From contig NC_079974.1 in the NCBI RefSeq assembly GCF_029852145.1, positions 23,910,082 to 23,974,081 of the forward strand: DNA of 64,000 nucleotides. Reading direction: 5' to 3'. Origin of the DNA: Microplitis mediator. Lineage: Eukaryota > Arthropoda > Insecta > Hymenoptera > Braconidae. Position 1 is the first letter of the stretch. Each line of letters starts with the position of its first letter. The notes below the pieces were generated by a model. It was given only the letters and a program-made list of their open reading frames with translations. It ran no database searches and was not told the origin of the DNA. A program made the translations under genes and the position numbers. This document shows positions 1 to 14,407 of this stretch, piece after piece.

Positions 1-3000
1 CAAATAACATATAAAATCCATACATACCCCAGAGTAATACCATACAAATAACATATAAAATCCATACATACCCCAGAGTAATACCATACAAATAACATAT
101 AAAATCCATACATACCCCAGAGTAATACCATACAAATAACATATAAAATCCATACATACCCCAGAGTAATACCATACAAATAACATATAAAATCCATACA
201 TACCCCAGAGTAATACCATACAAATAACATATAAAATCCATACATACCCCAGAGTAATACCATACAAATAACATATAAAATCCATACATACCCCAGAGTA
301 ATACCATACAAATAACATATAAAATCCATACATACCCCAGAGTAATACCATACAAATAACATATAAAATCCATACATACCCCAGAGTAATACCATACAAA
401 TAACATATAAAATCCATACATACCCCAGAGTAATACCATACAAATAACATATAAAATCCATACATACCCCAGAGTAATACCATACAAATAACATATAAAA
501 TCCATACATACCCCAGAGTAATACCATACAAATAACATATAAAATCCATACATACCCCAGAGTAATACCATACAAATAACATATAAAATCCATACATACC
601 CCAGAGTAATACCATACAAATAACATATAAAATCCATACATACCCCAGAGTAATACCATACAAATAACATATAAAATCCATACATACCCCAGAGTAATAC
701 CATACAAATAACATATAAAATCCATACATACCCCAGAGTAATACCATACAAATAACATATAAAATCCATACATACCCCAGAGTAATACCATACAAATAAC
801 ATATAAAATCCATACATACCCCAGAGTAATACCATACAAATAACATATAAAATCCATACATACCCCAGAGTAATACCATACAAATAACATATAAAATCCA
901 TACATACCCCAGAGTAATACCATACAAATAACATATAAAATCCATACATACCCCAGAGTAATACCATACAAATAACATATAAAATCCATACATACCCCAG
1001 AGTAATACCATACAAATAACATATAAAATCCATACATACCCCAGAGTAATACCATACAAATAACATATAAAATCCATACATACCCCAGAGTAATACCATA
1101 CAAATAACATATAAAATCCATACATACCCCAGAGTAATACCATACAAATAACATATAAAATCCATACATACCCCAGAGTAATACCATACAAATAACATAT
1201 AAAATCCATACATACCCCAGAGTAATACCATACAAATAACATATAAAATCCATACATACCCCAGAGTAATACCATACAAATAACATATAAAATCCATACA
1301 TACCCCAGAGTAATACCATACAAATAACATATAAAATCCATACATACCCCAGAGTAATACCATACAAATAACATATAAAATCCATACATACCCCAGAGTA
1401 ATACCATACAAATAACATATAAAATCCATACATACCCCAGAGTAATACCATACAAATAACATATAAAATCCATACATACCCCAGAGTAATACCATACAAA
1501 TAACATATAAAATCCATACATACCCCAGAGTAATACCATACAAATAACATATAAAATCCATACATACCCCAGAGTAATACCATACAAATAACATATAAAA
1601 TCCATACATACCCCAGAGTAATACCATACAAATAACATATAAAATCCATACATACCCCAGAGTAATACCATACAAATAACATATAAAATCCATACATACC
1701 CCAGAGTAATACCATACAAATAACATATAAAATCCATACATACCCCAGAGTAATACCATACAAATAACATATAAAATCCATACATACCCCAGAGTAATAC
1801 CATACAAATAACATATAAAATCCATACATACCCCAGAGTAATACCATACAAATAACATATAAAATCCATACATACCCCAGAGTAATACCATACAAATAAC
1901 ATATAAAATCCATACATACCCCAGAGTAATACCATACAAATAACATATAAAATCCATACATACCCCAGAGTAATACCATACAAATAACATATAAAATCCA
2001 TACATACCCCAGAGTAATACCATACAAATAACATATAAAATCCATACATACCCCAGAGTAATACCATACAAATAACATATAAAATCCATACATACCCCAG
2101 AGTAATACCATACAAATAACATATAAAATCCATACATACCCCAGAGTAATACCATACAAATAACATATAAAATCCATACATACCCCAGAGTAATACCATA
2201 CAAATAACATATAAAATCCATACATACCCCAGAGTAATACCATACAAATAACATATAAAATCCATACATACCCCAGAGTAATACCATACAAATAACATAT
2301 AAAATCCATACATACCCCAGAGTAATACCATACAAATAACATATAAAATCCATACATACCCCAGAGTAATACCATACAAATAACATATAAAATCCATACA
2401 TACCCCAGAGTAATACCATACAAATAACATATAAAATCCATACATACCCCAGAGTAATACCATACAAATAACATATAAAATCCATACATACCCCAGAGTA
2501 ATACCATACAAATAACATATAAAATCCATACATACCCCAGAGTAATACCATACAAATAACATATAAAATCCATACATACCCCAGAGTAATACCATACAAA
2601 TAACATATAAAATCCATACATACCCCAGAGTAATACCATACAAATAACATATAAAATCCATACATACCCCAGAGTAATACCATACAAATAACATATAAAA
2701 TCCATACATACCCCAGAGTAATACCATACAAATAACATATAAAATCCATACATACCCCAGAGTAATACCATACAAATAACATATAAAATCCATACATACC
2801 CCAGAGTAATACCATACAAATAACATATAAAATCCATACATACCCCAGAGTAATACCATACAAATAACATATAAAATCCATACATACCCCAGAGTAATAC
2901 CATACAAATAACATATAAAATCCATACATACCCCAGAGTAATACCATACAAATAACATATAAAATCCATACATACCCCAGAGTAATACCATACAAATAAC

Positions 3001-6000
3001 ATATAAAATCCATACATACCCCAGAGTAATACCATACAAATAACATATAAAATCCATACATACCCCAGAGTAATACCATACAAATAACATATAAAATCCA
3101 TACATACCCCAGAGTAATACCATACAAATAACATATAAAATCCATACATACCCCAGAGTAATACCATACAAATAACATATAAAATCCATACATACCCCAG
3201 AGTAATACCATACAAATAACATATAAAATCCATACATACCCCAGAGTAATACCATACAAATAACATATAAAATCCATACATACCCCAGAGTAATACCATA
3301 CAAATAACATATAAAATCCATACATACCCCAGAGTAATACCATACAAATAACATATAAAATCCATACATACCCCAGAGTAATACCATACAAATAACATAT
3401 AAAATCCATACATACCCCAGAGTAATACCATACAAATAACATATAAAATCCATACATACCCCAGAGTAATACCATACAAATAACATATAAAATCCATACA
3501 TACCCCAGAGTAATACCATACAAATAACATATAAAATCCATACATACCCCAGAGTAATACCATACAAATAACATATAAAATCCATACATACCCCAGAGTA
3601 ATACCATACAAATAACATATAAAATCCATACATACCCCAGAGTAATACCATACAAATAACATATAAAATCCATACATACCCCAGAGTAATACCATACAAA
3701 TAACATATAAAATCCATACATACCCCAGAGTAATACCATACAAATAACATATAAAATCCATACATACCCCAGAGTAATACCATACAAATAACATATAAAA
3801 TCCATACATACCCCAGAGTAATACCATACAAATAACATATAAAATCCATACATACCCCAGAGTAATACCATACAAATAACATATAAAATCCATACATACC
3901 CCAGAGTAATACCATACAAATAACATATAAAATCCATACATACCCCAGAGTAATACCATACAAATAACATATAAAATCCATACATACCCCAGAGTAATAC
4001 CATACAAATAACATATAAAATCCATACATACCCCAGAGTAATACCATACAAATAACATATAAAATCCATACATACCCCAGAGTAATACCATACAAATAAC
4101 ATATAAAATCCATACATACCCCAGAGTAATACCATACAAATAACATATAAAATCCATACATACCCCAGAGTAATACCATACAAATAACATATAAAATCCA
4201 TACATACCCCAGAGTAATACCATACAAATAACATATAAAATCCATACATACCCCAGAGTAATACCATACAAATAACATATAAAATCCATACATACCCCAG
4301 AGTAATACCATACAAATAACATATAAAATCCATACATACCCCAGAGTAATACCATACAAATAACATATAAAATCCATACATACCCCAGAGTAATACCATA
4401 CAAATAACATATAAAATCCATACATACCCCAGAGTAATACCATACAAATAACATATAAAATCCATACATACCCCAGAGTAATACCATACAAATAACATAT
4501 AAAATCCATACATACCCCAGAGTAATACCATACAAATAACATATAAAATCCATACATACCCCAGAGTAATACCATACAAATAACATATAAAATCCATACA
4601 TACCCCAGAGTAATACCATACAAATAACATATAAAATCCATACATACCCCAGAGTAATACCATACAAATAACATATAAAATCCATACATACCCCAGAGTA
4701 ATACCATACAAATAACATATAAAATCCATACATACCCCAGAGTAATACCATACAAATAACATATAAAATCCATACATACCCCAGAGTAATACCATACAAA
4801 TAACATATAAAATCCATACATACCCCAGAGTAATACCATACAAATAACATATAAAATCCATACATACCCCAGAGTAATACCATACAAATAACATATAAAA
4901 TCCATACATACCCCAGAGTAATACCATACAAATAACATATAAAATCCATACATACCCCAGAGTAATACCATACAAATAACATATAAAATCCATACATACC
5001 CCAGAGTAATACCATACAAATAACATATAAAATCCATACATACCCCAGAGTAATACCATACAAATAACATATAAAATCCATACATACCCCAGAGTAATAC
5101 CATACAAATAACATATAAAATCCATACATACCCCAGAGTAATACCATACAAATAACATATAAAATCCATACATACCCCAGAGTAATACCATACAAATAAC
5201 ATATAAAATCCATACATACCCCAGAGTAATACCATACAAATAACATATAAAATCCATACATACCCCAGAGTAATACCATACAAATAACATATAAAATCCA
5301 TACATACCCCAGAGTAATACCATACAAATAACATATAAAATCCATACATACCCCAGAGTAATACCATACAAATAACATATAAAATCCATACATACCCCAG
5401 AGTAATACCATACAAATAACATATAAAATCCATACATACCCCAGAGTAATACCATACAAATAACATATAAAATCCATACATACCCCAGAGTAATACCATA
5501 CAAATAACATATAAAATCCATACATACCCCAGAGTAATACCATACAAATAACATATAAAATCCATACATACCCCAGAGTAATACCATACAAATAACATAT
5601 AAAATCCATACATACCCCAGAGTAATACCATACAAATAACATATAAAATCCATACATACCCCAGAGTAATACCATACAAATAACATATAAAATCCATACA
5701 TACCCCAGAGTAATACCATACAAATAACATATAAAATCCATACATACCCCAGAGTAATACCATACAAATAACATATAAAATACATACATACCCCAGAGTA
5801 ATACCATACAAATAACATATAAAATACATACATACCCCAGAGTAATACCATACAAATAACATATAAAATACATACATACCCCAGAGTAATACCATACAAA
5901 TAACATATAAAATACATACATACCCCAGAGTAATACCATACAAATAACATATAAAATACATACATACCCCAGAGTAATACCATACAAATAACATATAAAA

Positions 6001-7605
6001 TACATACATACCCCAGAGTAATACCATACAAATAACATATAAAATACATACATACCCCAGAGTAATACCATACAAATAACATATAAAATACATACATACC
6101 CCAGAGTAATACCATACAAATAACATATAAAATACATACATACCCCAGAGTAATACCATACAAATAACATATAAAATACATACATACCCCAGAGTAATAC
6201 CATACAAATAACATATAAAATACATACATACCCCAGAGTAATACCATACAAATAACATATAAAATACATACATACCCCAGAGTAATACCATACAAATAAC
6301 ATATAAAATACATACATACCCCAGAGTAATACCATACAAATAACATATAAAATACATACATACCCCAGAGTAATACCATACAAATAACATATAAAATACA
6401 TACATACCCCAGAGTAATACCATACAAATAACATATAAAATACATACATACCCCAGAGTAATACCATACAAATAACATATAAAATACATACATACCCCAG
6501 AGTAATACCATACAAATAACATATAAAATACATACATACCCCAGAGTAATACCATACAAATAACATATAAAATACATACATACCCCAGAGTAATACCATA
6601 CAAATAACATATAAAATACATACATACCCCAGAGTAATACCATACAAATAACATATAAAATACATACATACCCCAGAGTAATACCATACAAATAACATAT
6701 AAAATACATACATACCCCAGAGTAATACCATACAAATAACATATAAAATACATACATACCCCAGAGTAATACCATACAAATAACATATAAAATACATACA
6801 TACCCCAGAGTAATACCATACAAATAACATATAAAATACATACATACCCCAGAGTAATACCATACAAATAACATATAAAATACATACATACCCCAGAGTA
6901 ATACCATACAAATAACATATAAAATACATACATACCCCAGAGTAATACCATACAAATAACATATAAAATACATACATACCCCAGAGTAATACCATACAAA
7001 TAACATATAAAATACATACATACCCCAGAGTAATACCATACAAATAACATATAAAATACATACATACCCCAGAGTAATACCATACAAATAACATATAAAA
7101 TACATACATACCCCAGAGTAATACCATACAAATAACATATAAAATACATACATACCCCAGAGTAATACCATACAAATAACATATAAAATACATACATACC
7201 CCAGAGTAATACCATACAAATAACATATAAAATACATACATACCCCAGAGTAATACCATACAAATAACATATAAAATACATACATACCCCAGAGTAATAC
7301 CATACAAATAACATATAAAATACATACATACCCCAGAGTAATACCATACAAATAACATATAAAATACATACATACCCCAGAGTAATACCATACAAATAAC
7401 ATATAAAATACATACATACCCCAGAGTAATACCATACAAATAACATATAAAATACATACATACCCCAGAGTAATACCATACAAATAACATATAAAATACA
7501 TACATACCCCAGAGTAATACCATACAAATAACATATAAAATACATACATACCCCAGAGTAATACCATACAAATAACATATAAAATACATACATACCCCAG
7601 AGTAA
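1..7605. repeat. 44-bp satellite array, about 173 monomers
   Basis: Head-to-tail tandem repeat with an exact 44-bp period; the array already runs at base 1, so its left end is outside the window. Monomers 1-131 (1-5764) appear identical. From monomer 132 (start 5765) to the end all carry A instead of C at monomer position 18 (first seen at 5782). No other variant was noticed. The last monomer (from 7569) breaks off after 37 bases at 7605, three bases before the TA that flanks a family A element. The unit has no long open frame and no tRNA or ribozyme motif that I can see. Such homogeneity fits recent unequal exchange or rolling-circle amplification; a role in heterochromatin is possible but cannot be read from sequence. 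Confidence 0.98.
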
Positions 7606-7609
7606 ATTA

Positions 7610-8357
7610 GGGGAGGGTGGGGTAGAGCGGCCCCCTAAGCCAATTATTATTTTTTGTGGCTTTCAACCATAAGATCACTTTATTTTTGTCCTATTTCGAA
7701 CAAATTTATGGACATTTTGCCAAAATTCTGAAAAAAAATTTTTTAATTTTTGTGGGGCGGAGCGGCCCCCCTCCAAAAAGTAATAAAAAAATTTTTTTTT
7801 CATTTTTTTTTTTTTTTTTATTGTTTTCATCATTAAGAATGTATTTCTTTCTCTTGACAACTATTGTTGGGTTTATATTACTCGAAAAAAATTTTTTAAA
7901 GTGTAATAAATCGTTCACTCTCGATTACTTTAATTAATAGTTGTTATTTAATAAAAAAAAAATTCAATTCTATAGTTTTACTTTACTTCAAAAATTTATC
8001 AACTAAAAAAAAAACTTTAATTTTTATAAATTTTTAGTGACCAAATTTGCCTCTTACATAGAGAAACGGTCGAAAAATATGAAAAATTAATTTTTTGGAA
8101 CTTTCGGCTGGTCCATTTTGCCCCAGGTGTTATGCGTAGGGCTAGAAATGTGGAATTATACTAATTTTTTTGTTATTTGATGATAAAAATATGAAAAACT
8201 CACTTTTTCGAAATTTTGGGCTTGTCCATTTTGCCCTAAATGTCATGCGTAGGGATAAAAATGCGCAAACATATCGGATTTATAGTTATTAGTCGAAAAA
8301 AAAAAAAATTTTATTTTGATCAAAATTTTAGGGGGGCCGCTCTGCCCCACCCTCCCC
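7610..8357 (+). mobile_element. Family A MITE, copy 1
   Basis: Non-autonomous DNA transposon of 748 bp bounded by inverted repeats GGGG(A)GGG...CCCTCCCC and by TA on both sides (7608-7609, 8358-8359), as expected of Tc1/mariner/pogo-type insertion. The terminal 28 bases end in a CGGCCCCCC block mirrored at the right end. Left TIR has T for C (GGGGTAGAGCGG). No coding region: short open frames in it are broken by poly-A/T runs. It abuts the end of the satellite array. Confidence 0.93.
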
Positions 8358-8359
8358 TA

Positions 8360-9414
8360 TATATTTTTTTTTTCAATTACTTTAAATGGCTGTATCTCTT
8401 AAAGTATCAAAATTAGGATATTTTTTACCGAAATCAAAATTATAGAGGATTCAATTTCCTATAATTTCGTTATCAATAAAAAATATCGTCAAATCAATCG
8501 TTATAGAGTTACAGTACTTTGAAAAGTTTGAGAATTTTTATAGCAATGAATAATTTCGTGTGAACACTTAAAATTATCTATTTGTGGCATAAATTTGAAA
8601 GAAATAAATAAAAATTGACGGGGCTGGAGGAAGCCGTAAAATATTTATCAATTAAGTATAAAAAAAATTTATTATCCCATAAAAAAAGTAAAAATATATT
8701 GCATAAACGACTTTTCACTTAAACAGACGGCACTTTCAATATAAGCGCATTAAAGTGATGACTATGACCCAAGAACTAAAGAGTGTTGGGTCGGGATGCT
8801 CTGATGTTCCATAAGACACATAAATCGGCTTATATTCACCGGGTATTGATACTCAACGGCATCTCGAGCGTATCTTTCATCGTAAACCGACGTAAATGAA
8901 ACTGACGACATAAATTTACTATTTCTCCCATTTATTTTACTGTCAAATGCACTTACGTTTTTTCTTTTATTGCTATTTTTTTTTTTCTACCATCATACCA
9001 GTTTTATTTATTTCCCCTCGTTAGGAATAAAAAATCCACCAACACGAGCGACAAGTAAAACAAGAAAAATAGACAACGACTTGTAGATCAAGATCTGGAT
9101 CTAGATCCCACGTACTCGGTGCGATCTACTCTGCGAGTTTGTATGGAGTGAAATTTATGTGAGGTTTGAAAAATTACATTTAGTGTTGCGATAATCCTCG
9201 ATGGAGTGACGGTGTCACGTTCTCGTCTGCCCGCTCGCATCAATCACCTCAATATTAACAAGGAACAGGTGCGGAACATTTCTCCCAGACTATATCATCA
9301 TGATTAAAGTGTGCGATAACCAAATAACTAGATTCTTCTTATCCCTCTACTCCATATAATAAATATATGTATTCAGACATTCATCACCTGTGATATTTTA
9401 TTTTTCACTATATA
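8360..9414. other. AT-rich spacer, no gene seen
   Basis: Low-complexity AT-rich DNA. 8390-8500 resembles the repeat-like stretch near 62540-62840 (phrases about aaatcaaaattatagaggattcaatttcctat). 8740-9300 is more complex in composition but has no long frame, no splice-bounded exon I can defend and no RNA gene. Confidence 0.5.
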
Positions 9415-9416
9415 TA

Positions 9417-10315
9417 CACGGAAAGAAAATTATGGCAGCGGTTCCCATAATTTTGTGAAATTTTTTCCTATACCATCATAGGAATTACGACCATAAATTA
9501 TGGGAGCGGTTCCTATAATTATAGGAATGTTTCCCATAATTATAGGAATAGTTCCCATAATTATGGGAATGATACCCATAACACTATAGGAATGGTTCCT
9601 ATAAATATAGGAAGGGTTCCTATAATTTATAGGAAAACTTTCTATAATATTATGGGAATCATTCCTATAATTTATGGGAATGGTTCCTATGATTTATAGG
9701 AACCATTCCCATAAATTATAGGAACCATTCCCATAATATTATGGGAATGGTTCCTATAATAGTATGGGAACTATTCCCATAATATTATGGGAATGATTCC
9801 CATAATGCGATTGGAATGGTTCGTATACCATTATGGGAATCATTCCCATAATATGATGGGAATAGTTCCCATACCATTATAGAAACCATTCCTATAATAT
9901 TATGGGAATGGTTCCCATATTATCATGAAAAAATTAATTTAAAGAAGTGTGGTAATCACTTCTACAATATACAGAAATATTATTAAACATAAAAACAAAA
10001 ATTCAAACATTGAAAAAAAAAATCGTATTTGGCAAAAAAACATTAAAATTTTTAACAAGAATTTTTTGTCAGCACAAAACATTCAAGAAAATTCAAATTT
10101 TGGGAAATTTCTACACTATTGTGCAAAAAAAAAATTTTATGATATTATAGGGATGGTTCCCATAACATTATGGGAATAGTTCCCATAATATTATAGGAAT
10201 AGTTCCTATACCAATATGGGAACCATTCCTATAGTAGTATAGGTACTATTTCCACACCATTATGGGAACCATTCCCATAATGCATAGGAAAACTTCCCAT
10301 AATTTTCTTTCCGTG
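9417..10315 (+). mobile_element. Family B MITE, copy 1
   Basis: 899-bp element with TIR CACGGAAAGAAAATTATGG and its exact complement at the right end, flanked by TA (9415-9416, 10316-10317). The interior is packed with short palindromes built from GGTTCCCATAAT and ATTATGGGAACC. A roughly 250-bp AT-rich core (about 9925-10150) has no such motif and is conserved among copies. No transposase. A different element, family C, is inserted immediately at the right-flanking TA. Confidence 0.93.
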
Positions 10316-10317
10316 TA

Positions 10318-10812
10318 GGGGAAGGGGGGGCAAAACGGGATACTTAACGAAAAATTTAGTTTTTAGGGACATAAATATCGTAAATTGGCTTCATTTTGAT
10401 TCTATTTGAAATAAATATAACGAATTTTAGACTGCCATCAAAAAAAAAATTTTTATTTTCTGCGGGCAAAATGGGATACCCCAAAAAAAAGTAAATTTTT
10501 TTTTTTTTTTTTCAAGTGAATAAAATTGATGTAATAATGTCTTTCTAAATTGATGTAAGTAATAAAATTTACTCTCAACATATTTTTAAAGAAGTTTTTC
10601 CTTGTTATTTCTTTTCAAAATTTGAAATTGGCGCCAATATTATACTTTTCGCAAAAAATATAAAAATGTTTTTTTTTAGCTTTTAATAGTGTAAAATTAT
10701 ACTAGATGTCATTTTTGACCATTTTCGAAAGTTTTTCGAGAAAAAAAAATTTTGACGAAATTTTGAGGGTATCCCATTTTGCCAGCCTATCCCGTTTTGC
10801 CCCCCCTTCCCC
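10318..10812 (+). mobile_element. Family C MITE
   Basis: 495-bp element with TIR GGGGAAGGGGGGGCAAAACG and its complement, flanked by TA (10316-10317 and 10813-10814). The TIR resembles that of family A (GGGGARGGKGGGGCARARCG), suggesting related transposases. Internal copies of the GGGCAAAAYGGGATA motif occur near 10463 (same strand) and just inside the right TIR (10771-10785, inverted). No coding capacity. Confidence 0.88.
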
Positions 10813-10821
10813 TACAAATAT

Positions 10822-11021
10822 TAAAGTATTCCTCATAAGGGTGATTTTTTAAAATTTTACGATCAATGCTCAATAGGTTCCAAATACGAAAAAAATTCCC
10901 TTTAAGTTTCCGCCCTTTGGAAAAAAGCTGAAATTTAGGGGAATTTTTTTTCTCATATTAGGTATCGTTTAAAAAGTGATTGTAAAAAATTTAAAAATTC
11001 ACCCTTTTAAGGACCACTCTA
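10822..11021. mobile_element. Small foldback element
   Basis: About 200 bp with imperfect inverted arms: AAGGGTGATTTTTTAAA near 10838 is mirrored by TTTAAAAATTCACCCTTTT near 10991, and AAAAAAATTCCC near 10889 by GGGGAATTTTTTT near 10938. It looks like a short hairpin MITE; boundaries and target duplication are not certain. Confidence 0.55.
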
Positions 11022-11933
11022 ATATATGTATATATAATAAATATATATTAAAGTGTACCTTGAGAAAAAATCAATATCCCGGAGCTTAAAAGCTCTATTA
11101 ATTTATAATTATTTAATAACATTACAATATAAAGAGTTTATTGAATTAAATGGGCGCGATAAAACGGGAAAATGACTTTTTCACCGTCAGAAGAAACTAA
11201 TGTTTTTCACTCTCATTTTTTTTATTTTTTTTTATTCGTAGAGCAGAGCTAGGGTGACAATCTCTGGCGACGCCGACAGAAGATGGAGTACGGGAAACAG
11301 CTTTTATTATCCGAGCTTTTACGATCCATCAGCAGCATTCTATTGATGGGTAGCTTTGAATTCAAAATTCGAATAAAGGAAGACGAAGAAGGTGAATAAG
11401 TACTACACCTTACATTCATGTGCGAATGATATGCGAGTGGTGTTGTCGTTCTGTCGATGTGTGAATCTGTGCTGAGGACCATCAAGTGCCATTCGGATCA
11501 TGGCAGAAGCTTTTACGCGGGTACCCACCAACCAAATGATCATTCACACCCCCGATGTACACACACATAAATATTAAATAAAAATATGGGTAAACAGCTG
11601 GCATGTTTATCCACCTTTTCACGCCCTATTTCTTTGGATCTAGATTTTAAATATTTAAATCTCTATGAGAACTTGTCTCTTTTTATTATTTATATATATT
11701 TATATTTTATTATCATATTAAAATAAATATTAGGGCTGAATGTGCTCCGCTGATAGTCAATTACAGTCAACAATTTACTTTATTAACTTTGCCCATCAAT
11801 TTGTTCTCCATTATCGATTAAACTGCTGAGATTAAATTGTTATTGTAAACAAGTTACTAGAATAATCACCAGAGTAATGAGTTGTAATTTAAATTAAATT
11901 TCGTTTTAAAATTCACCTAATTTTTTTTTACAG
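11022..11933. other. Spacer, no gene seen
   Basis: AT-rich with a more GC-balanced patch at 11236-11560. The patch is open on the minus strand (11249-11485) but the reading has no recognisable domain, no ATG context and no splice logic. I see no gene here. Confidence 0.4.
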
Positions 11934-11935
11934 TA

Positions 11936-12685
11936 GGGGAGGGTGGGGCAGAGCGGCCCCCCTAAGCCAATTATTACTTTTTGTGGCTTTCAACCATAAG
12001 ATCACTTTACTTTTGTCCTATTTCGAACAAATTTATGGACATTTTGCCAAAATTCTGAAAAAAAAATTTTTTTTTTGTGGGGCAGAGCGGCCCTCCTCTA
12101 AAAAGTGATAAAAAAATTTTTTTTTTCGTTTTTTTTTTTTTTTAAATTGTTTTCATCATTGAAAATGTATTTCTTTCTCTTGACAACTATTTTTGGTTTT
12201 ATATTACTCGAAAAAAATTTTTTAAAGTGTAATAAATCGTTCACTCTCGATTACCTTAATTACTAATTGTTATTTAATAAAAAAAAAAAATCAATTCTAT
12301 AGTTTTACTTTATTTCAAAAATTTGTCAACTAAAAAAAAAAATTTAATTTTTATAAATTTTTAGTGACCAAATTTGCCTCTTACATAGAGAAACGGTCGA
12401 AAAATATGAAAAAATAATTTTTTCGGAAGTTTCGGCTGGTCGATTTTGCCCCAGGTGTTATGCGTAGGGCTAGAAATGTGGAATTATAATAATTTTTTTT
12501 TAATTTGACGATAAAAATGAGAAAAAATCACTTTTTCAAAATTTTGGGCATGTCCATTTTGCCCCAAATGTCATGCGTAGGGGTAAAAATGCGCAAACAT
12601 ATCGGATTTATAGTAATTAGTCGAAAAAAAAAAAATTCTTTTTTTGATCAAAATTTCAGGGGGGCCGCTCTGCCCCACCCTCCCC
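11936..12685 (+). mobile_element. Family A MITE, copy 2
   Basis: 750-bp copy, TA-flanked (11934-11935, 12686-12687). It shows all five GGGGCARARYGG-type motifs of the family: left TIR, left subterminal (12079-12090), two inverted internal sites (12441-12452 and 12554-12565, each followed by a related ATGCGTAGGG box) and the right TIR. Non-coding. Confidence 0.95.
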
Positions 12686-12687
12686 TA

Positions 12688-14327
12688 TTTTTATAAATTT
12701 TATGGTAATTAAAATTAAAAAAAAAAATACTAGACCGCGTATTTTGGAATAAAATTTGATAATTTACATTTTTGCTTAAATTAAGAGTTGAAAATAATTT
12801 TTATGAGCTTTGAAATAAAACGAATAATTTACGAACGGTAAAAAATAGTGATTACTGTAAAGTGCTGATTTACTCAAGTATGCATTATATAATTTTAAAA
12901 TATATATTTTTAGGATTTATATTTAGAGTTTTTGTAATAAGAGTCGGGAAAAATGATACTGTGATTTCTTAGCCTGGTGTTTTGTCGGAAAAGTAGCTTT
13001 TTTGAGGTGGTAGTCAATACATGTACGAACGAGTTAAGAATTAGAGCGTGATGGCTCACGAACCACTGCTTATTCGCGATATATATTGACCTTATTCAAT
13101 TTATCCACGTCTTCCTTCATCTTTGTATAAATTTTTTCATATTTTTTTCTCAACTCCGGCATTGTCACAGCCGATTGGATTATTTCTGGTGTGTCAATGC
13201 GTTCGTTTCTCGAAAAATAATACAACAATGTCTATAGCTATGATTCCACGGCAAATGTTCCAGTTCACTGGTACATGCTCGACATTTTCCTTAAATAAGA
13301 AAAATTGCTTTTCCTTATGAAAAAATAAATAATCAATCAATGTCGTAAAATTTTTATTATATACATTATTGTTGTCACTATTACTCATCTCAAATGCGGA
13401 AATCCGTAATTTCACATTCATAAAAAATTAAAAAAATAAAATACAAATTTAAACTTTTCGCTGCTTTCCTGTCACGAGCGTCGGAGCTCGAAGTCTGCGA
13501 ATTTAAATTAATAATAAAAATTTTTTTAGATGTAAAGAAAATTCTCTCTTCAGAAGGAAACAAAAGCAAATAAATATATAAAAGCATCGACATAAAGTCA
13601 CTGAATTGCAAGCTTGTAACAAATGCCAGGATCAATACCGAGTCTTTGCTCAAGCAAACAGTTAAATTGCGAGTTGGTGGCGTGAAATATCCTGTTTTAG
13701 TTCTATATTCTCTGAATCCCACAACCCTGAGGTTTGTTGCCAAATTGGAACCTCGTGCACACAAACACACACCCAGAGAGACACTAGCTCAGATCCACGT
13801 GCATGCAACATGAGAATTTTGTTAATGTCAATGCACCGAAATTAGGCGCCAACATAAATAATCCCATTTACATAATAGTCATATTGCTTATTACTTATTA
13901 TTTATACAAACCGACAATTTAGCATGAATTTGTCGCGTAAGTAAATGTTTCGCCGGAATTAACCAACCGTGTAAAGTGGCAAGTTTACTATCGCAGGTAT
14001 TTAGCGGCCTAAGTGCCAGTTAATGTGCCTCAGATCCTACTGCGACATCACTTTAATGTCTTACTCATTTCATACTCTGCGGATCCAGACTTGATTTTCG
14101 AACAAACATTTTCATATTGATAATTAAACAAACAACAACTATTTGCAGACAATTAAAACGCTTGGATGAACAACGTTTCGTGTTAGTTAACATTTATTTG
14201 CAAACGCTTTTGCGCATAAGTAATCGGAACAAGCGTTTTTGCAAACTCTTTCATTAGTTCCACATCTATCGCGTTAAATAACGACACAATGTGATGTAAT
14301 TGTAGCAAGAAATGTCCAGCTAGTGGG
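12688..14327. other. Upstream region of cuticle gene 1
   Basis: AT-rich DNA with a few balanced patches (13440-13800). Open frames at 13123-13320 (+) and 13390-13770 (-) lack domain resemblance and overlap each other, so I do not call them. The stretch probably contains regulatory DNA of the cuticle gene that starts at 14361, but no specific binding site can be defended by eye. Confidence 0.4.
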
Positions 14328-14334
14328 TATAAAA
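14328..14334 (+). promoter_or_regulatory. TATA box of cuticle gene 1
   Basis: TATAAAA lies 33 bases upstream of an initiator-like TCACT, placing the transcription start near A14361. The start codon follows at 14408, giving a short leader of about 47 nt, normal for insect cuticle genes. Confidence 0.75.
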
Positions 14335-14407
14335 CTGAGAGTTTGGCGGTTAATTTTATCACTGAGTCTGCGGACAACTGAAAGGACCAGAAGTAACAGC
14401 GAGCAAC

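Noticed and set aside
1..7605. Possible CRISPR-like array
   Set aside because: There are no unique spacers; it is a continuous 44-bp satellite in insect DNA.
9949..10179. 76-codon frame repeated in four family B copies (also 15025-15255, 34520-34750, 61518-61748)
   Set aside because: It is the AT-rich core of the MITE; conservation follows the DNA, other copies have frame shifts (28.7 and 43.2 kb), and its end runs into the palindromic repeats.
13390..13770. 126-codon minus-strand frame
   Set aside because: No signal, domain or splice support; overlaps other open frames.
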